Below, piece after piece: positions 25,231 to 34,541 of a stretch of DNA of 64,000 nucleotides. The stretch's first letter is position 1, and every line of letters starts with the position of its first letter. A program made the translations under genes and the position numbers. The stretch comes from Betaproteobacteria bacterium (lineage in GTDB: Bacteria; Pseudomonadota; Gammaproteobacteria; Burkholderiales; Casimicrobiaceae): positions 1-64,000 of the forward strand of contig JACPUX010000040.1 of assembly GCA_016192065.1 (NCBI GenBank), in the 5' to 3' direction. Under the pieces are notes generated by a model. It was not told where the DNA came from. It did not search any database and was given only the letters and a program-made list of their open reading frames with translations.

Positions 25231-26595
25231 ATGACTTGGAGCAACCGTAATATCCTGGCGGCGTGCCTCGCCTGTGCCTGGGGACTCGCCTGCGCGGCGG
25301 CGCCGGAACAGGAGGTGGCACGCCTGGGCAAGGACCTCACCCCCGTCGGTGCGATCAAGGCCGGCAACGCCGATGGCAGCATTCCGGAGTGGAAAGGCGG
25401 CATGACCACCATGCCATCCGGCTGGAAGCCCGGCCAGAAGCGGATCGACCCGTTCAAGGACGATAAGCCCCTGTTCGCGATCGACGCCGGCAACGTCGAC
25501 AAGTACAAGGACAAGCTCTCCGAGGGGCAGATCGCGGTGGTGAAGGCGCTGAAAGGCTACCGCATGGACGTGTACCCGACGCGCAGGAGTTGCGGCTTCC
25601 CCGATTTTGTGTACGAGCGCAGCAAAACCAACGCCCGCGAAGCCAAGCTCGCGGCCAACGGCTGGGGCGTGGAAAAGGCCATCGGGGCGGCGGTACTCTT
25701 CCCCATTCCGCAAGGCGGCGCGGAAGCGATGTGGAACCACAAGCTGCGCTACATGGGCGAAGGTCGAATCGAGCACTACGCGACCATCTTCTCCAGCAAG
25801 AGCGGCGACTTCACCCCGCTGGTGCAGGATCAGTGGACCACCATTCCCTTCCACAACAAGAACAACAAGGGCATCGAGGAAGTGTCCGGGGTGGAAATGA
25901 AGCTCCTCAACGCCGTGGTCTCCCCCGCGGCGCGTACCGGCGAGCTGATCCTGGCGCATTGGTCGATGAACGCCTCGAGCGATGCCTGGCTCTACTTCCC
26001 CGGACAGCGCCGGGTGCGCCGCGCCCCCACCTTCGCCTACGACAATCCGGTGCCCGGCTATGAAAACCTGGAGACCGTCGATCAATACCCAATGTACGCC
26101 GGGGCCATGGACCGCTACAACTGGAAGCTGGTCGGCCGGCAGGAGCTCTATATTCCTTACAACAGCTGGAAGCTCATCGACAAGAGCCGCAAGTACAAGG
26201 ACGTGTACGGCCCGGAGTTCATCAATCGCGAGCTCGTGCGCTACGAGCTGCACCGCGTCTGGAAGGTCGAAGCCACGCTCAAGGAAGGCATGCGCCACAT
26301 TTTCCCCAAACGCGTGTTCTACCTCGACGAAGATAGTTGGGCGCTGATGGTCGCCGACAACTACGACGCCCAAGGCAAGGTCTGGCGAGTGCAGGAATCG
26401 AGCCTCTGGATGGCGCCGGAAATCCCCGCCTGCGTCGGCCAGGAGTTCGTTTCCTATGACCTGAACGTCGGCCGCTACATCGGCGAAAACGCCACCCAAG
26501 AGAGACCCGAAACCGACTGGCTGGCCGGTCGCGAGGGCCGCATCGAAAAGAGCCGCTTCAACCCGGACGAGTTGCGCCGGGTGGGTGACCGTTAA
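25231..26595 (+). CDS. DUF1329 family exported protein
   Basis: This 454-aa protein has a signal peptide (ILAACLACAWGLACA) and the DUF1329 hallmark opening EVARLGKDLTPVGAIKAGNADGSIP. It has LolA/LolB-like beta-sheet character with WLYFPGQRRVRRAPTFAYDNP. Members are almost always encoded next to DUF1302 and MMPL/RND genes in proteobacteria that use hydrophobic or aromatic substrates, and probably act in the periplasm in export or in outer-membrane delivery. The ATG at 25231 is preceded by AGGAGG. It is 41 bp after the cytochrome gene and 23 bp before DUF1302. Confidence 0.85.
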   Translation: MTWSNRNILAACLACAWGLACAAAPEQEVARLGKDLTPVGAIKAGNADGSIPEWKGGMTTMPSGWKPGQKRIDPFKDDKPLFAIDAGNVDKYKDKLSEGQIAVVKALKGYRMDVYPTRRSCGFPDFVYERSKTNAREAKLAANGWGVEKAIGAAVLFPIPQGGAEAMWNHKLRYMGEGRIEHYATIFSSKSGDFTPLVQDQWTTIPFHNKNNKGIEEVSGVEMKLLNAVVSPAARTGELILAHWSMNASSDAWLYFPGQRRVRRAPTFAYDNPVPGYENLETVDQYPMYAGAMDRYNWKLVGRQELYIPYNSWKLIDKSRKYKDVYGPEFINRELVRYELHRVWKVEATLKEGMRHIFPKRVFYLDEDSWALMVADNYDAQGKVWRVQESSLWMAPEIPACVGQEFVSYDLNVGRYIGENATQERPETDWLAGREGRIEKSRFNPDELRRVGDR

Positions 26596-26618
26596 GCGCA
26601 GGACACGAGGAGAAACCA

Positions 26619-28457
26619 ATGATTAAGCAAGATCGCGGCATCGGCGCCCGGCGCGTGCTGGCCCTGGCACTCGCCACGGCGGGACTGGGCCTTTTCGCCG
26701 CCCCCACGGCCTACGCCTTCAAGTTCGAAAACGGCTCGATCTCGGGCAGCTTCGACAGTACGCTATCCCTGGGCTTCAGAAAGCGCCTGGAATCGACCAA
26801 CTGCGGCATCGTTTCCAATGACAACGGCGGTTGCGTGCCGGTGTCCGGAACACTCGGCGAACTGGTCTTTCCCAACGACCCCAACAGCTCCAATCCCGAC
26901 TTCAACTATCTCCAGTCGGATGACGGCAACCTCAACTACAAGAAAGGTGACATCGTCTCCTTTGCCCTGAAAGGCACGCACGAGCTGTTTCTCAAGGCGC
27001 CGGGCGGCTTTTCCGGCCTGGTACGGGCCTCCTGGCTGAAGGACTTCAAGGCCGACGAGACGCGGCGCACACCGCTGTCGGACGACGCCAAGGACCTCGC
27101 CGTCAACAACTGGACCTGGCTCGATGCCTGGATCGCCAAGGATCTCTCCTTCGGTGACCGTCCGGCCAAGTTCAAGCTCGGCAATCAGGTGATGAGCTGG
27201 GGCGAAGACATTTTCATCTATGGTGGCGTCAATATCACCAACGCCATCGACCTTCAGCGCGCCAGCATTCCCGGCACGCAGTTGAAGGAGATCTTCAAGC
27301 CCGCGCCCATGCTTTCCTTGAATGCCAGCGTCACCGACAATCTGAGCTTTGAAGGCTACTACCAGTGGAAGTGGAACGCCTTCACATTTCCTGCGGTCGG
27401 CACCTTCTTCTCGCCCGCCGACGTGCTGGGGCCGAGCGCGGCGCATGCCTTCGTGCCGACTTCGATCGCCAACTATTACCTCTATGGCGGCAGCGGCAAC
27501 AACCCGTTGGCCTTTGGAACGGTGGGCGACCCGGGCGGGCGCCATGGCCTGGGCGTGGCCGATCTCGCTTCCGACGCCAACCCGGCTTTCGGCGTGGCCG
27601 GAGTCGGCAGCGTGGCCTATCGCGAAGGCGTGAACAAGCCCAGCGGCGGACAGTTCGGCGCGGCCTTCCGCTACAAGGCCGACAAGCTCGGCGCCGATCT
27701 GGGTTTCTATTATCTGCGCTATCACGACAAGATTCCCTTCATCGGCTTCACCAACGCGGGCAGCAGCGCCAACCTGCTGGGTCTGACCTACTTCGAGGAC
27801 TACGGCCAGAAGCGCGATGTCTTCGGGGTATCCATGAACACCACGGTTGGCCCGGTGGCGGTGGGCGCGGAAGTGTCCTACCGGCCCAAGGACAGTGTCG
27901 CGGTCGACCCGACCGTGCCAATCGAGGGCGAGTTCTCGGTTTTCGAATACCCGGGCAAGGTGGCGCGCGGCTTCACCACCGAGAAGAAGTGGCAGATGCA
28001 TCTCACCGCCTTCTACCTCTTCGCGCCCTCGAGCCCGCTAGGCACCTTGATGACGGCTCTGGGCGCGGCGGAAGGCTACCTTTTGGCGGAAGCGGCGATG
28101 ACGGTCTATCCGAGCCTCGACCGTTCGGGTCGCGTGCCCTATCTGCTGTCCAACTATGAGTTGCCGACCAAATCCTCGTGGGGCTACGTGATTTCCACCG
28201 GCCTCACCTACCCCAATGCCTTTGGGAGCGGCTGGAACCTCGCCCCGCAGATCGACCTCACCCACGATGTCCATGGCACAACCCCCAACGCCCTGCCTTT
28301 CGTCGAGGGCCGCAAGTCGGCCGCCTTCACGCTCAACTTCGATCGTGAAAGCCGCTGGAAGGCGACCCTGGGCTTCACCCGCTTCTGGGGCGGCGGCAGC
28401 AACAACCTGATGCGCGATCGCGACTTCGCTTTCGGCAGCGTGGCGTACACCTTCTAA
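26619..28457 (+). CDS. DUF1302 family outer-membrane protein
   Basis: This 612-aa protein has a signal peptide (LALALATAGLGLFAAPTAYA), then the DUF1302 start FKFENGSISGSFDSTLSLGF. Long amphipathic beta strands follow, ending in an aromatic C-terminal residue (SVAYTF), as in outer-membrane beta-barrels. KLGNQVMSWGEDIFIYGGVN is a typical family segment. It pairs with DUF1329 upstream and the MMPL transporter downstream, and may form a transenvelope route for a hydrophobic compound. The start has AGGAG 7 nt upstream. Confidence 0.87.
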   Translation: MIKQDRGIGARRVLALALATAGLGLFAAPTAYAFKFENGSISGSFDSTLSLGFRKRLESTNCGIVSNDNGGCVPVSGTLGELVFPNDPNSSNPDFNYLQSDDGNLNYKKGDIVSFALKGTHELFLKAPGGFSGLVRASWLKDFKADETRRTPLSDDAKDLAVNNWTWLDAWIAKDLSFGDRPAKFKLGNQVMSWGEDIFIYGGVNITNAIDLQRASIPGTQLKEIFKPAPMLSLNASVTDNLSFEGYYQWKWNAFTFPAVGTFFSPADVLGPSAAHAFVPTSIANYYLYGGSGNNPLAFGTVGDPGGRHGLGVADLASDANPAFGVAGVGSVAYREGVNKPSGGQFGAAFRYKADKLGADLGFYYLRYHDKIPFIGFTNAGSSANLLGLTYFEDYGQKRDVFGVSMNTTVGPVAVGAEVSYRPKDSVAVDPTVPIEGEFSVFEYPGKVARGFTTEKKWQMHLTAFYLFAPSSPLGTLMTALGAAEGYLLAEAAMTVYPSLDRSGRVPYLLSNYELPTKSSWGYVISTGLTYPNAFGSGWNLAPQIDLTHDVHGTTPNALPFVEGRKSAAFTLNFDRESRWKATLGFTRFWGGGSNNLMRDRDFAFGSVAYTF

Positions 28458-28467
28458 GTAACAACGC

Positions 28468-28528
28468 GTCCGGCAGGACTGGCTCGCGGCGCCCGGGGGG
28501 GTCGCCGCGGCCAGCCCTGCGGCCGGAC
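28468..28528 (+). promoter_or_regulatory. Long intercistronic hairpin between DUF1302 and MMPL genes
   Basis: In the 86-bp gap the ends GTCCGGC and GCCGGAC pair, with further inner pairing (ACTGGC with GCCAG-like, GCGGCG with CGCCGC). There is no T-run, so it is probably an mRNA-stabilising or partial-attenuation structure rather than a full terminator. Confidence 0.5.
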
Positions 28529-28543
28529 ATCTAGGCATCCCGA

Positions 28544-30904
28544 ATGATCGAAAACACCGTCCGGCGGCTCGAGGCCTTCTTCTTTGGGCATCGGACCCTG
28601 ACCCTGGGAACGCTGCTGGCCTTTACCCTGCTGATGGCGGTCTTCGCGTCCCAGTTGCGCATGGATGCAGGCTTCGACAAGCAGTTGCCGCAGGGGCACG
28701 AATACATCCAGACCTTCAACCAGTACCGCAACGAAGTGTTCGGCGCCAATCGCATCGTGGTCGTCGTACACCCGCGCCGGGGGGAAATCTGGACGCCCGA
28801 GGGTCTCAAGAAACTCAACGACGTCACCCAGTCGGTGATGTTTCTGCCCGGCATCGACCGCCGCACCGTTTCCTCGCTCTGGACCCCCACCACCCGAGTA
28901 CTGGAGGTGACCGAGGAGGGCTTTCGCGCCGAGGACGTGATCGGCGGCGACATCACGCCCGACCAGCTCAGCCCCGAGAAGATCGCTCGTATCCGCCAGA
29001 ATGCCCTGGTTGGCGGCTACATGGGCAGCCTGGTGGCATCGGACAGCGGCGGCGCGATGGTCGTCGCCGACCTCTTGGAAACCGACCCGAGAACCCATCA
29101 GAAGCTCGATTACCTGGCTTTCGCCAAGCGCCTGGAAACCGATTTGCGCGCCAGGCACGAAGACCCCGGTTTCGAAATTCAGATCATCGGTTTCGCCAAG
29201 CAGATCGGCGACATCGCCGAAGGCGCCAAGAGCGTGGTGCAGTTCTTCGCCCTGGCTTTTGTACTCACCGCGCTGGCGGTGTACTGGTATTCGCGCTCGC
29301 TGGCGCTGACCGTGCTGCCCATGGCGTGCTCGCTGGTGTCGCTGGTCTGGCAGTTCGGCACTCTGCATCTTCTGGGCTACGGGCTCGATCCCCTGGCGGT
29401 GCTGGTGCCCTTTCTGGTCTTCGCCATCGGCGTCTCCCACGGCGTGCAGCAGATCAATTACATCGCCAAGGAAGTGTGCGCCGGCAATAGCGCCGACATT
29501 GCGGCCAAGATGAGCTTCAGCGGCCTGTTCATCCCCGGCACCATGGCCCTGGTTACGGCCTTCGTCGGGTTCGCCACGCTGACCTTGATTCCGATTCCGA
29601 TGATCCGCGAACTGGGCATCACCGCATCGATCGGCGTCGCCTACAAGATCGTTACCAATCTCATCATGCTGCCGGTCGCGGCCTCGTACTTGCGCTTCGG
29701 ACCAGAATTTGTCGAGCGCGTCCAGCGTCTGCGCGCGGCGCGTGGGCGCATCATGGCCTACTTCGGACACATCGCCACCACCCGCAACGCAGCCATCGGC
29801 ACGGTCCTGAGCCTGGTACTGTTTGCCTTCGCCTTTCACCAAAGCCAGAGCCGACATATCGGCCACCTCAAGCCCGGTGCCCCCGAACTGCATGCCGAGG
29901 CGCGCTACAACCGCGACGCCGCGGCGATCGTGGCGCACTTCGATCTGGGACTCGACGTTCTGACCGTGGTCTTTGAGACGCCCAAGGACGGCTGCTACCA
30001 GACCGAAGTCATGGCCTACATCGATCAGTTTTCCTGGCAGATGTCCAACGTGCCGGGAGTGCTTTCGGTGGCTTCAATCGCGCAACTCGCCAAGCAGGCT
30101 TATGCCGGTACCAACGAAGGCCATCCAAAGTGGACGGCGCTGGCGCTGGATGAGCGCTCGCTCGCCAATTCGGTGGGCCTGATTCCCGAAGGCACGGGGC
30201 TCTTGAACCCCGGCTGCACGGTGCTGCCGGTGAATATCTATCTCGCCGACCAGAAAGCCACCACGATCAAATCGGTGGTGCAGGCGGTGCGGGAGTTTCG
30301 CGACCGCGAGCAGCTTCCCGAGGTGAAGCTGCGGCTGGCCAGCGGCAACTCCGGCGTGCAGGCCGCCACCAACGAGGTGCTGGAGCACACCGAACTACCG
30401 ATGATGCTCTACGTCTACGCCACCATCATCATCCTGGTGCTGCTGACCTACCGCGACTGGCGCGCCATGCTCGCTTGCTGCCTGCCGCTGACGCTCGCCA
30501 CCTTCCTGGGCTATTGGTTCATGCAGGCACTGGACATCGGCCTCACCGTCGCCACCCTGCCGGTAATGGTGCTGGCGGTGGGCATCGGCGTCGACTACGC
30601 GTATTACATCTACAACCGCTTGCAAATTTACCTGGCGCAAGGCGTCGATATCGCCACCGCGTTCCGGCAATCACTGATGGAATCGGGCATCGCCACATTT
30701 TTCACGGCGGTGACGCTCTCGGTGGGCGTAGCCACCTGGTCGTTCTCCGCGCTCAAGTTTCAGGCCGACATGGGGTTGCTGCTCACCTTCATGTTCATGG
30801 TCAATATGCTCATGGCGATCACCCTGCTGCCCTCGCTGGCGGTGATGATCGATGTCCTTATCCCGCGCCGCAAACCGGTGCGTGCGCCGTTTCTCGCTCA
30901 TTGA
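28544..30904 (+). CDS. MMPL/RND-family transporter
   Basis: This 786-aa inner-membrane transporter is a single-chain RND/MMPL protein with two repeats. Each has one helix, a periplasmic loop, and a five-helix bundle: the first around VVQFFALAFVLTALAVYWYS and FLVFAIGVSHGVQQINYIAK, the second around MLYVYATIIILVLLTYRDW and VMVLAVGIGVDYAYYIYNRL. The GxxxDYxxY motif with Asp in helix 4 of the second half is the proton-relay signature. In the first half the Asp is replaced (GVSHGVQQ). It co-occurs with DUF1302/DUF1329 and probably moves a hydrophobic compound. Substrate unknown. Confidence 0.88.
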   Translation: MIENTVRRLEAFFFGHRTLTLGTLLAFTLLMAVFASQLRMDAGFDKQLPQGHEYIQTFNQYRNEVFGANRIVVVVHPRRGEIWTPEGLKKLNDVTQSVMFLPGIDRRTVSSLWTPTTRVLEVTEEGFRAEDVIGGDITPDQLSPEKIARIRQNALVGGYMGSLVASDSGGAMVVADLLETDPRTHQKLDYLAFAKRLETDLRARHEDPGFEIQIIGFAKQIGDIAEGAKSVVQFFALAFVLTALAVYWYSRSLALTVLPMACSLVSLVWQFGTLHLLGYGLDPLAVLVPFLVFAIGVSHGVQQINYIAKEVCAGNSADIAAKMSFSGLFIPGTMALVTAFVGFATLTLIPIPMIRELGITASIGVAYKIVTNLIMLPVAASYLRFGPEFVERVQRLRAARGRIMAYFGHIATTRNAAIGTVLSLVLFAFAFHQSQSRHIGHLKPGAPELHAEARYNRDAAAIVAHFDLGLDVLTVVFETPKDGCYQTEVMAYIDQFSWQMSNVPGVLSVASIAQLAKQAYAGTNEGHPKWTALALDERSLANSVGLIPEGTGLLNPGCTVLPVNIYLADQKATTIKSVVQAVREFRDREQLPEVKLRLASGNSGVQAATNEVLEHTELPMMLYVYATIIILVLLTYRDWRAMLACCLPLTLATFLGYWFMQALDIGLTVATLPVMVLAVGIGVDYAYYIYNRLQIYLAQGVDIATAFRQSLMESGIATFFTAVTLSVGVATWSFSALKFQADMGLLLTFMFMVNMLMAITLLPSLAVMIDVLIPRRKPVRAPFLAH

Positions 30905-30929
30905 GCACCACACCAGCTTCGGGGCCAAG

Positions 30930-31409
30930 ATGCCGTTCCAGAATCTGCTCGCCAAACTTCGTCAACCGCCTGCCGCGGCACCCACCGAGTTGCCCTATCC
31001 CCGCCCGGAGCTTGCGGTGGCGGCTCTGCTGATCGAAGCCGCGCAAGTCGATGGCAAGATCCCCGAGGCCGAAAGCGCGGTGATCCGTCACCTCGTCCAC
31101 GAGCATTTCCACCTGCCGCAAGCGGAAACCGAACAATTGTTGCGCATTGCCGAAGGCGAGTTCAGCGCCGCGCTCGATGATTGGGTGTTCACGCAGACGG
31201 TACGCGAAAGCTTCGACGCCAGCGAACGCCAAACGGTGCTGGAAATGATGTGGCAAGTGGTCTATGCCGACGGCAGCCTGGTCCGCTTTGAAGACGCGCT
31301 CCTTAACCGCAGCGCCCACGCCCTGGGGCTGAGCCCGCAGGAAGCCGACACCGCACGCGAACGCGCCTACGCCCGCTATTGCGACGGGCGTGACGAGGGG
31401 GCGGCATGA
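30930..31409 (+). CDS. TerB-family (tellurite resistance-like) protein
   Basis: This 159-aa helical protein has a TerB-like domain: AALLIEAAQVDGKIPEAESAVI, later QVVYADGSLVRFEDALLNRSAHALGLS. The DGKxxxxE and DGxxxxxE motifs are metal-binding in TerB. Despite the name, tellurite resistance is not implied; stand-alone members are of unknown function. It starts 26 bp after the MMPL gene (ATG 30930 chosen from the conserved start, not the overlapping frame at 30852). Confidence 0.8.
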   Translation: MPFQNLLAKLRQPPAAAPTELPYPRPELAVAALLIEAAQVDGKIPEAESAVIRHLVHEHFHLPQAETEQLLRIAEGEFSAALDDWVFTQTVRESFDASERQTVLEMMWQVVYADGSLVRFEDALLNRSAHALGLSPQEADTARERAYARYCDGRDEGAA

Positions 31410-31519
31410 GCAGGAAGAAGGAAGCAGGGGCTCCCGTCGGGGTTGCGACCGCTGGCGAATGCCATCACCCGACCGCTTGGCGTATGGACGAACAGGATCG
31501 TTCGGAGGGAGCGGCATGA
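31406..31519 (+). other. 37-codon frame bounded by ATGA overlaps and a direct repeat
   Basis: An ATG overlaps the TerB stop (ATGA) and its own TGA overlaps the ATG at 31516. The same short sequence, GGAGCGGCATGAGCAG or GGGGCGGCATGAGCAG, occurs at both ends, so the 110-bp segment looks like a duplication or insertion product. The predicted peptide (MSRKKEAGAPVGVATAGECH...) has no family. It is listed as structure rather than as a gene. Confidence 0.3.
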
Positions 31520-32676
31520 GCAGAGCGTTGGCGTTCACCATGGTCCGCAGTACCCGTCTCCTGGTGGATTCGGCCCGGCGGGCCTTGCTCGACCCTACGA
31601 CCGCGGCGATCTGGCGCCCCTCACTGGCGCGAACCCGACCCCAAGTATGGTTTGAGCGGGCGTGCAGCGACCGCGAATCCACCATGACGCCCTCCCACTC
31701 GCCGCGCCCCATGATCAGCATCGCCCACCTCTTGGCACGAGTGCTCGGCTGTTTGGTGATCGGCTTGGGCACACCGCTTTGGGCACAAACGCCGGCGGCC
31801 ACGAGCTTTCTCACCAACCCGGTATTCGTGGCGCCGCTCGCCAACAAGGCGCCGCTGCTGGCCGCCGCTGCGGCCGGTGCGCGCCTGGTGGCGGCAGGCG
31901 ACTTCGGCACCGTGCTGATCTCCGACGACGCGGGCAAGTCCTGGCGCCAGGGCAAGACCCCCACGCGCGCCACGCTTACGTCGCTGTATTTTCTCGACCC
32001 CAAGAAGGGCTGGGCCGCCGGTCATGGCGGGGTGATGATCGGCACCGTAGACGGCGGCGAAACCTGGACCCGGCTGGCCGATCTGGGCGCCGGCGTGGTG
32101 CCGTTCGCGCTGCGTTTCGAGAACGCCGCGCAGGGCCTGGTGGTGGGTGCTTTCGGTTTCGCCGCCACGACCCAGGACGGCGGCAAGACCTGGAAGGAGT
32201 TGCGCGTCTCCACCGGGGAGTTCGCCGACCAGCATCTCTACGCCATCTTCACCGGGCCGGGCAAGCGCCTGTGGGTCACCGCCGAGGGCGGCAACCTCTA
32301 CTACTCCGACGATGGCACGGTTTCCTTCAAGGCGCTGAAGCTCCCCTACAAAGGCTCGATCTGGGGTGGTCTGGCGCTACCCGAAAACACCGTGCTGGTT
32401 TGGGGCATGCGCGGCAACATTCTCAAGAGCGCCGATGGCGGCAGAACCTGGAGTGCGGCGGCGAGCGGCACCGATCAGGCGCTCACCGCCGGCCTCGTGC
32501 GCGGCGCGGAAATTGTCCTGGTGGGCCTGGGCGGCGCAGTGGTAAAGAGCCAAGACGGCGGCACGAGCTTCCAGGCGCATACCCGCCCCGAGCGTCCGGC
32601 ACATACGGCGCTGCTCCAGGCGCAGGGCAGTCTCATCAGTTTCACGTTGGCCGGCATCGGCGGCGAAATCAAGTAG
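31516..32676 (+). CDS. YCF48/BNR-type beta-propeller exported protein
   Basis: This protein (386 aa from ATG 31516) has a YCF48-like beta-propeller with repeats such as GTVLISDDAGKSWRQGK, GVMIGTVDGGETWTRLAD, TTQDGGKTWKELR and ILKSADGGRTWSAA (BNR/Asp-box motifs). Such proteins accompany DUF1302/DUF1329/MMPL genes and are presumed periplasmic accessory factors. The signal peptide is at IAHLLARVLGCLVIGLGTPLWA, which would fit an ATG at 31711 (321 aa). The only strong ribosome site (GGAGG, 31504-31508) precedes 31516. The extra N-terminus runs through a GGTGGATTC repeat, so it may be recent. The true start is therefore uncertain. Confidence 0.75.
   Translation: MSRALAFTMVRSTRLLVDSARRALLDPTTAAIWRPSLARTRPQVWFERACSDRESTMTPSHSPRPMISIAHLLARVLGCLVIGLGTPLWAQTPAATSFLTNPVFVAPLANKAPLLAAAAAGARLVAAGDFGTVLISDDAGKSWRQGKTPTRATLTSLYFLDPKKGWAAGHGGVMIGTVDGGETWTRLADLGAGVVPFALRFENAAQGLVVGAFGFAATTQDGGKTWKELRVSTGEFADQHLYAIFTGPGKRLWVTAEGGNLYYSDDGTVSFKALKLPYKGSIWGGLALPENTVLVWGMRGNILKSADGGRTWSAAASGTDQALTAGLVRGAEIVLVGLGGAVVKSQDGGTSFQAHTRPERPAHTALLQAQGSLISFTLAGIGGEIK
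31563..31683. repeat. Repeat element with GGTGGATTC / GAATCCACC ends (copy 1)
   Basis: GGTGGATTC followed by the small hairpin GGCCC-GGC-GGGCC (31563-31584) is paired at a distance with GAATCCACC at 31675-31683. The same elements occur compactly at 34734-34765. It lies within the 5' part of the YCF48-like frame. Confidence 0.55.
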
Positions 32677-32709
32677 CACCACCACACATCAACGGTCGGA
32701 GGGACAAGC

Positions 32710-34140
32710 ATGAATACCTATTTGAACACCATCAACGGCGAGCAAGTTGATTCGAGCGAGCGTTTCGAATCGATCAACCCGGCCACCGGCGAACCCATCG
32801 GCCGCGTGCCGGTTTCCACGCGCCCGCAAGTCTCCGCCGCCGTTGCCGCCGCACGAGCGGCACAACCCGCCTGGGCCGCCAAGCCCGACGCGGAGCGCAA
32901 GGCGCTGATGATGAAAGTGGCGGAGATCATCAAAGCCAACGCGCCCTACTTGGCCGAGTGGGTGACCCGCGAACAGGGCAAACCCCTGGGCGGCGTGGGT
33001 CCGGATCAGGTGCCCGGCGCGCGCTTTGAATTGTGGGGCTGTGAAGTCTGGACCCAGGTGCCGGCAAGCCTTGATCTCCCGGTGGAAGTGGCTTTCGAAG
33101 ACGACACCCGCCGCGATGAAGTACACCGCAAGCCCTATGGCGTGGTGGCCGCCGTCGCGCCCTGGAACTGGCCGCTCCTGATCGCCATCTGGCAGATCAT
33201 TCCGTCCATACGCGCCGGCAACACAGTGGTGATCAAGCCTTCAGAGTACACCTCCATCGGCACCCTGGAACTGGTGCGCCTGATCAGCCAGGCGCTGCCC
33301 AAGGGCGTGGTCAACACCGTCAGCGGGCCGGGCAGTGTGGGTTCGTGGCTGGTATCCGACCCCGGCATCGACAAAATCATGTTTACTGGGTCCGGCCCCA
33401 CCGGCGCGAAAATCGCCGAGGCGGCGGCGAAGAACCTCACCCCCACCACCATGGAACTGGGCGGTAACGATGCCGCGATCATGCTGCCCGACGCCGATCC
33501 CAAGGCCATGGCCATGGGGCTTTTCTGGGGCGCCTTCCTCAACATGGGCCAGACCTGCGCCTGTGCCAAGCGCCTCTATGTGCCCGAGAATCTGTTCGAA
33601 CCGACCGTGGCGGCGCTCAAGGAGCTCGCGGAAATGATGCCCATGGGCGACGGCATGCAGGAAGGCACGGTGATGGGTCCGATTCAAAACAAGATGCAGT
33701 ACGACAAAGTGGTGTCGCTGGTGGAAAGCGCCAAGGCCCAGGGCGGCACCATCGTGTGCGGTGGCACGCCCAAGGGCGGCCCCGGCTACTTCTTTCCCCT
33801 GACCATCGTCACCGGTCTCAAGGACGGCGATCGGCTGGTGGATGAAGAGCAGTTCGGGCCGGTGCTGCCGGTAATCAAATACCGCGAAGTCGAAGACGCG
33901 ATCGCTTCCGCCAACCGTCTCGACGCGGGTCTGGGCGCTTCGGTCTGGTCGACCGACATCAACCGTGCCAAGGAGGTAGCCGGTCGCATTCAGGCCGGCA
34001 CGGTGTGGATCAACCAGCACGGCATGATCCACCCCATGGTGCCTTTCGGCGGCATCAAGGGTTCGGGCTACGGCGTGGAGTTCGGCGTCGATGGTCTTAA
34101 GGCGGTCACCCAGCCGCAGGTGCTCAGCATCAAGAAATGA
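32710..34140 (+). CDS. NAD-dependent aldehyde dehydrogenase
   Basis: This 476-aa enzyme has all ALDH motifs: VAPWNWPLLIAIWQIIPSI, TVVIKPSEYTSIGTLELVRL, MFTGSGPTGAKI, the base Glu in MELGGNDAAI and the catalytic Cys in NMGQTCACAKRLYV. It should oxidise an aldehyde to the acid; in this operon the natural substrate is the aryl- or alkyl-acetaldehyde made by the TTQ dehydrogenase. It lacks a signal peptide, so it acts in the cytoplasm, and the aldehyde must cross the membrane. The start has GGAGGG 8 nt upstream. The stop overlaps the next ATG (ATGA). Confidence 0.9.
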   Translation: MNTYLNTINGEQVDSSERFESINPATGEPIGRVPVSTRPQVSAAVAAARAAQPAWAAKPDAERKALMMKVAEIIKANAPYLAEWVTREQGKPLGGVGPDQVPGARFELWGCEVWTQVPASLDLPVEVAFEDDTRRDEVHRKPYGVVAAVAPWNWPLLIAIWQIIPSIRAGNTVVIKPSEYTSIGTLELVRLISQALPKGVVNTVSGPGSVGSWLVSDPGIDKIMFTGSGPTGAKIAEAAAKNLTPTTMELGGNDAAIMLPDADPKAMAMGLFWGAFLNMGQTCACAKRLYVPENLFEPTVAALKELAEMMPMGDGMQEGTVMGPIQNKMQYDKVVSLVESAKAQGGTIVCGGTPKGGPGYFFPLTIVTGLKDGDRLVDEEQFGPVLPVIKYREVEDAIASANRLDAGLGASVWSTDINRAKEVAGRIQAGTVWINQHGMIHPMVPFGGIKGSGYGVEFGVDGLKAVTQPQVLSIKK

Positions 34141-34541
34141 GTTTGTGCGCCGAGGTCTCTCTTGCGGTGTGGCGGCGACGAGTTTTGTCGCCAAGTGCCA
34201 TGCCGCATCTCCTGCGAGGCCTCACCCTGGCGGCGGTGCTTCTGGCACCGCCGCCACTTTTTGCGACGCAAACCGCAGCCACCCTCTGGGCGCTCAACTG
34301 CCGCGGCTGTCACCTGCCCCCGGATGAATACCGCGCCGCCGCGCCACGCGGCGCCGGGCACTTCGCGCAAACTGAAACCGGCCGGATTTTCTTCATCGCC
34401 ATGCCCCCGCCCGGTACCTACCTGTCCGGCACGGAGGACGCTCGGCTCGTGCGCGAAATCCTCAACTGGAAAACGAGCTGTCACGTTATTCTGCAAGACG
34501 CGCCGCTGATTCGATACAGCGGCGGTCGATTTGTAAAATGA
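34137..34541 (+). CDS. Small c-type cytochrome
   Basis: This 134-aa protein (113 aa from ATG 34200) has a signal peptide (LLRGLTLAAVLLAPPPLFA) and one heme-binding motif, CRGCH, in LWALNCRGCHLPPDEY. The axial Met may be in FFIAMPPPGTYLSG. The length after the leader is about 90 residues, typical of a small class I cytochrome. The ATG at 34137 overlaps the ALDH stop and 34200 begins a more normal leader; I cannot decide. Its own stop overlaps the next gene (ATGA). It probably carries electrons between the dehydrogenase and the redox proteins downstream. Confidence 0.72.
   Translation: MSLCAEVSLAVWRRRVLSPSAMPHLLRGLTLAAVLLAPPPLFATQTAATLWALNCRGCHLPPDEYRAAAPRGAGHFAQTETGRIFFIAMPPPGTYLSGTEDARLVREILNWKTSCHVILQDAPLIRYSGGRFVK

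Noticed and set aside
26763-28001. 412-codon minus-strand frame opposite DUF1302
   Set aside because: Long antisense frame caused by high GC codon bias; the + strand has signal peptide, family match and operon context.
28454-29938. 494-codon minus-strand frame opposite the MMPL gene
   Set aside because: Charged, His/Gln/Gly-rich composition typical of antisense to a membrane protein; no family.
31390-31515. YCF48-like start at 31390
   Set aside because: Lies inside the TerB gene without a ribosome site; 31516 has GGAGG and 31711 fits the signal peptide.
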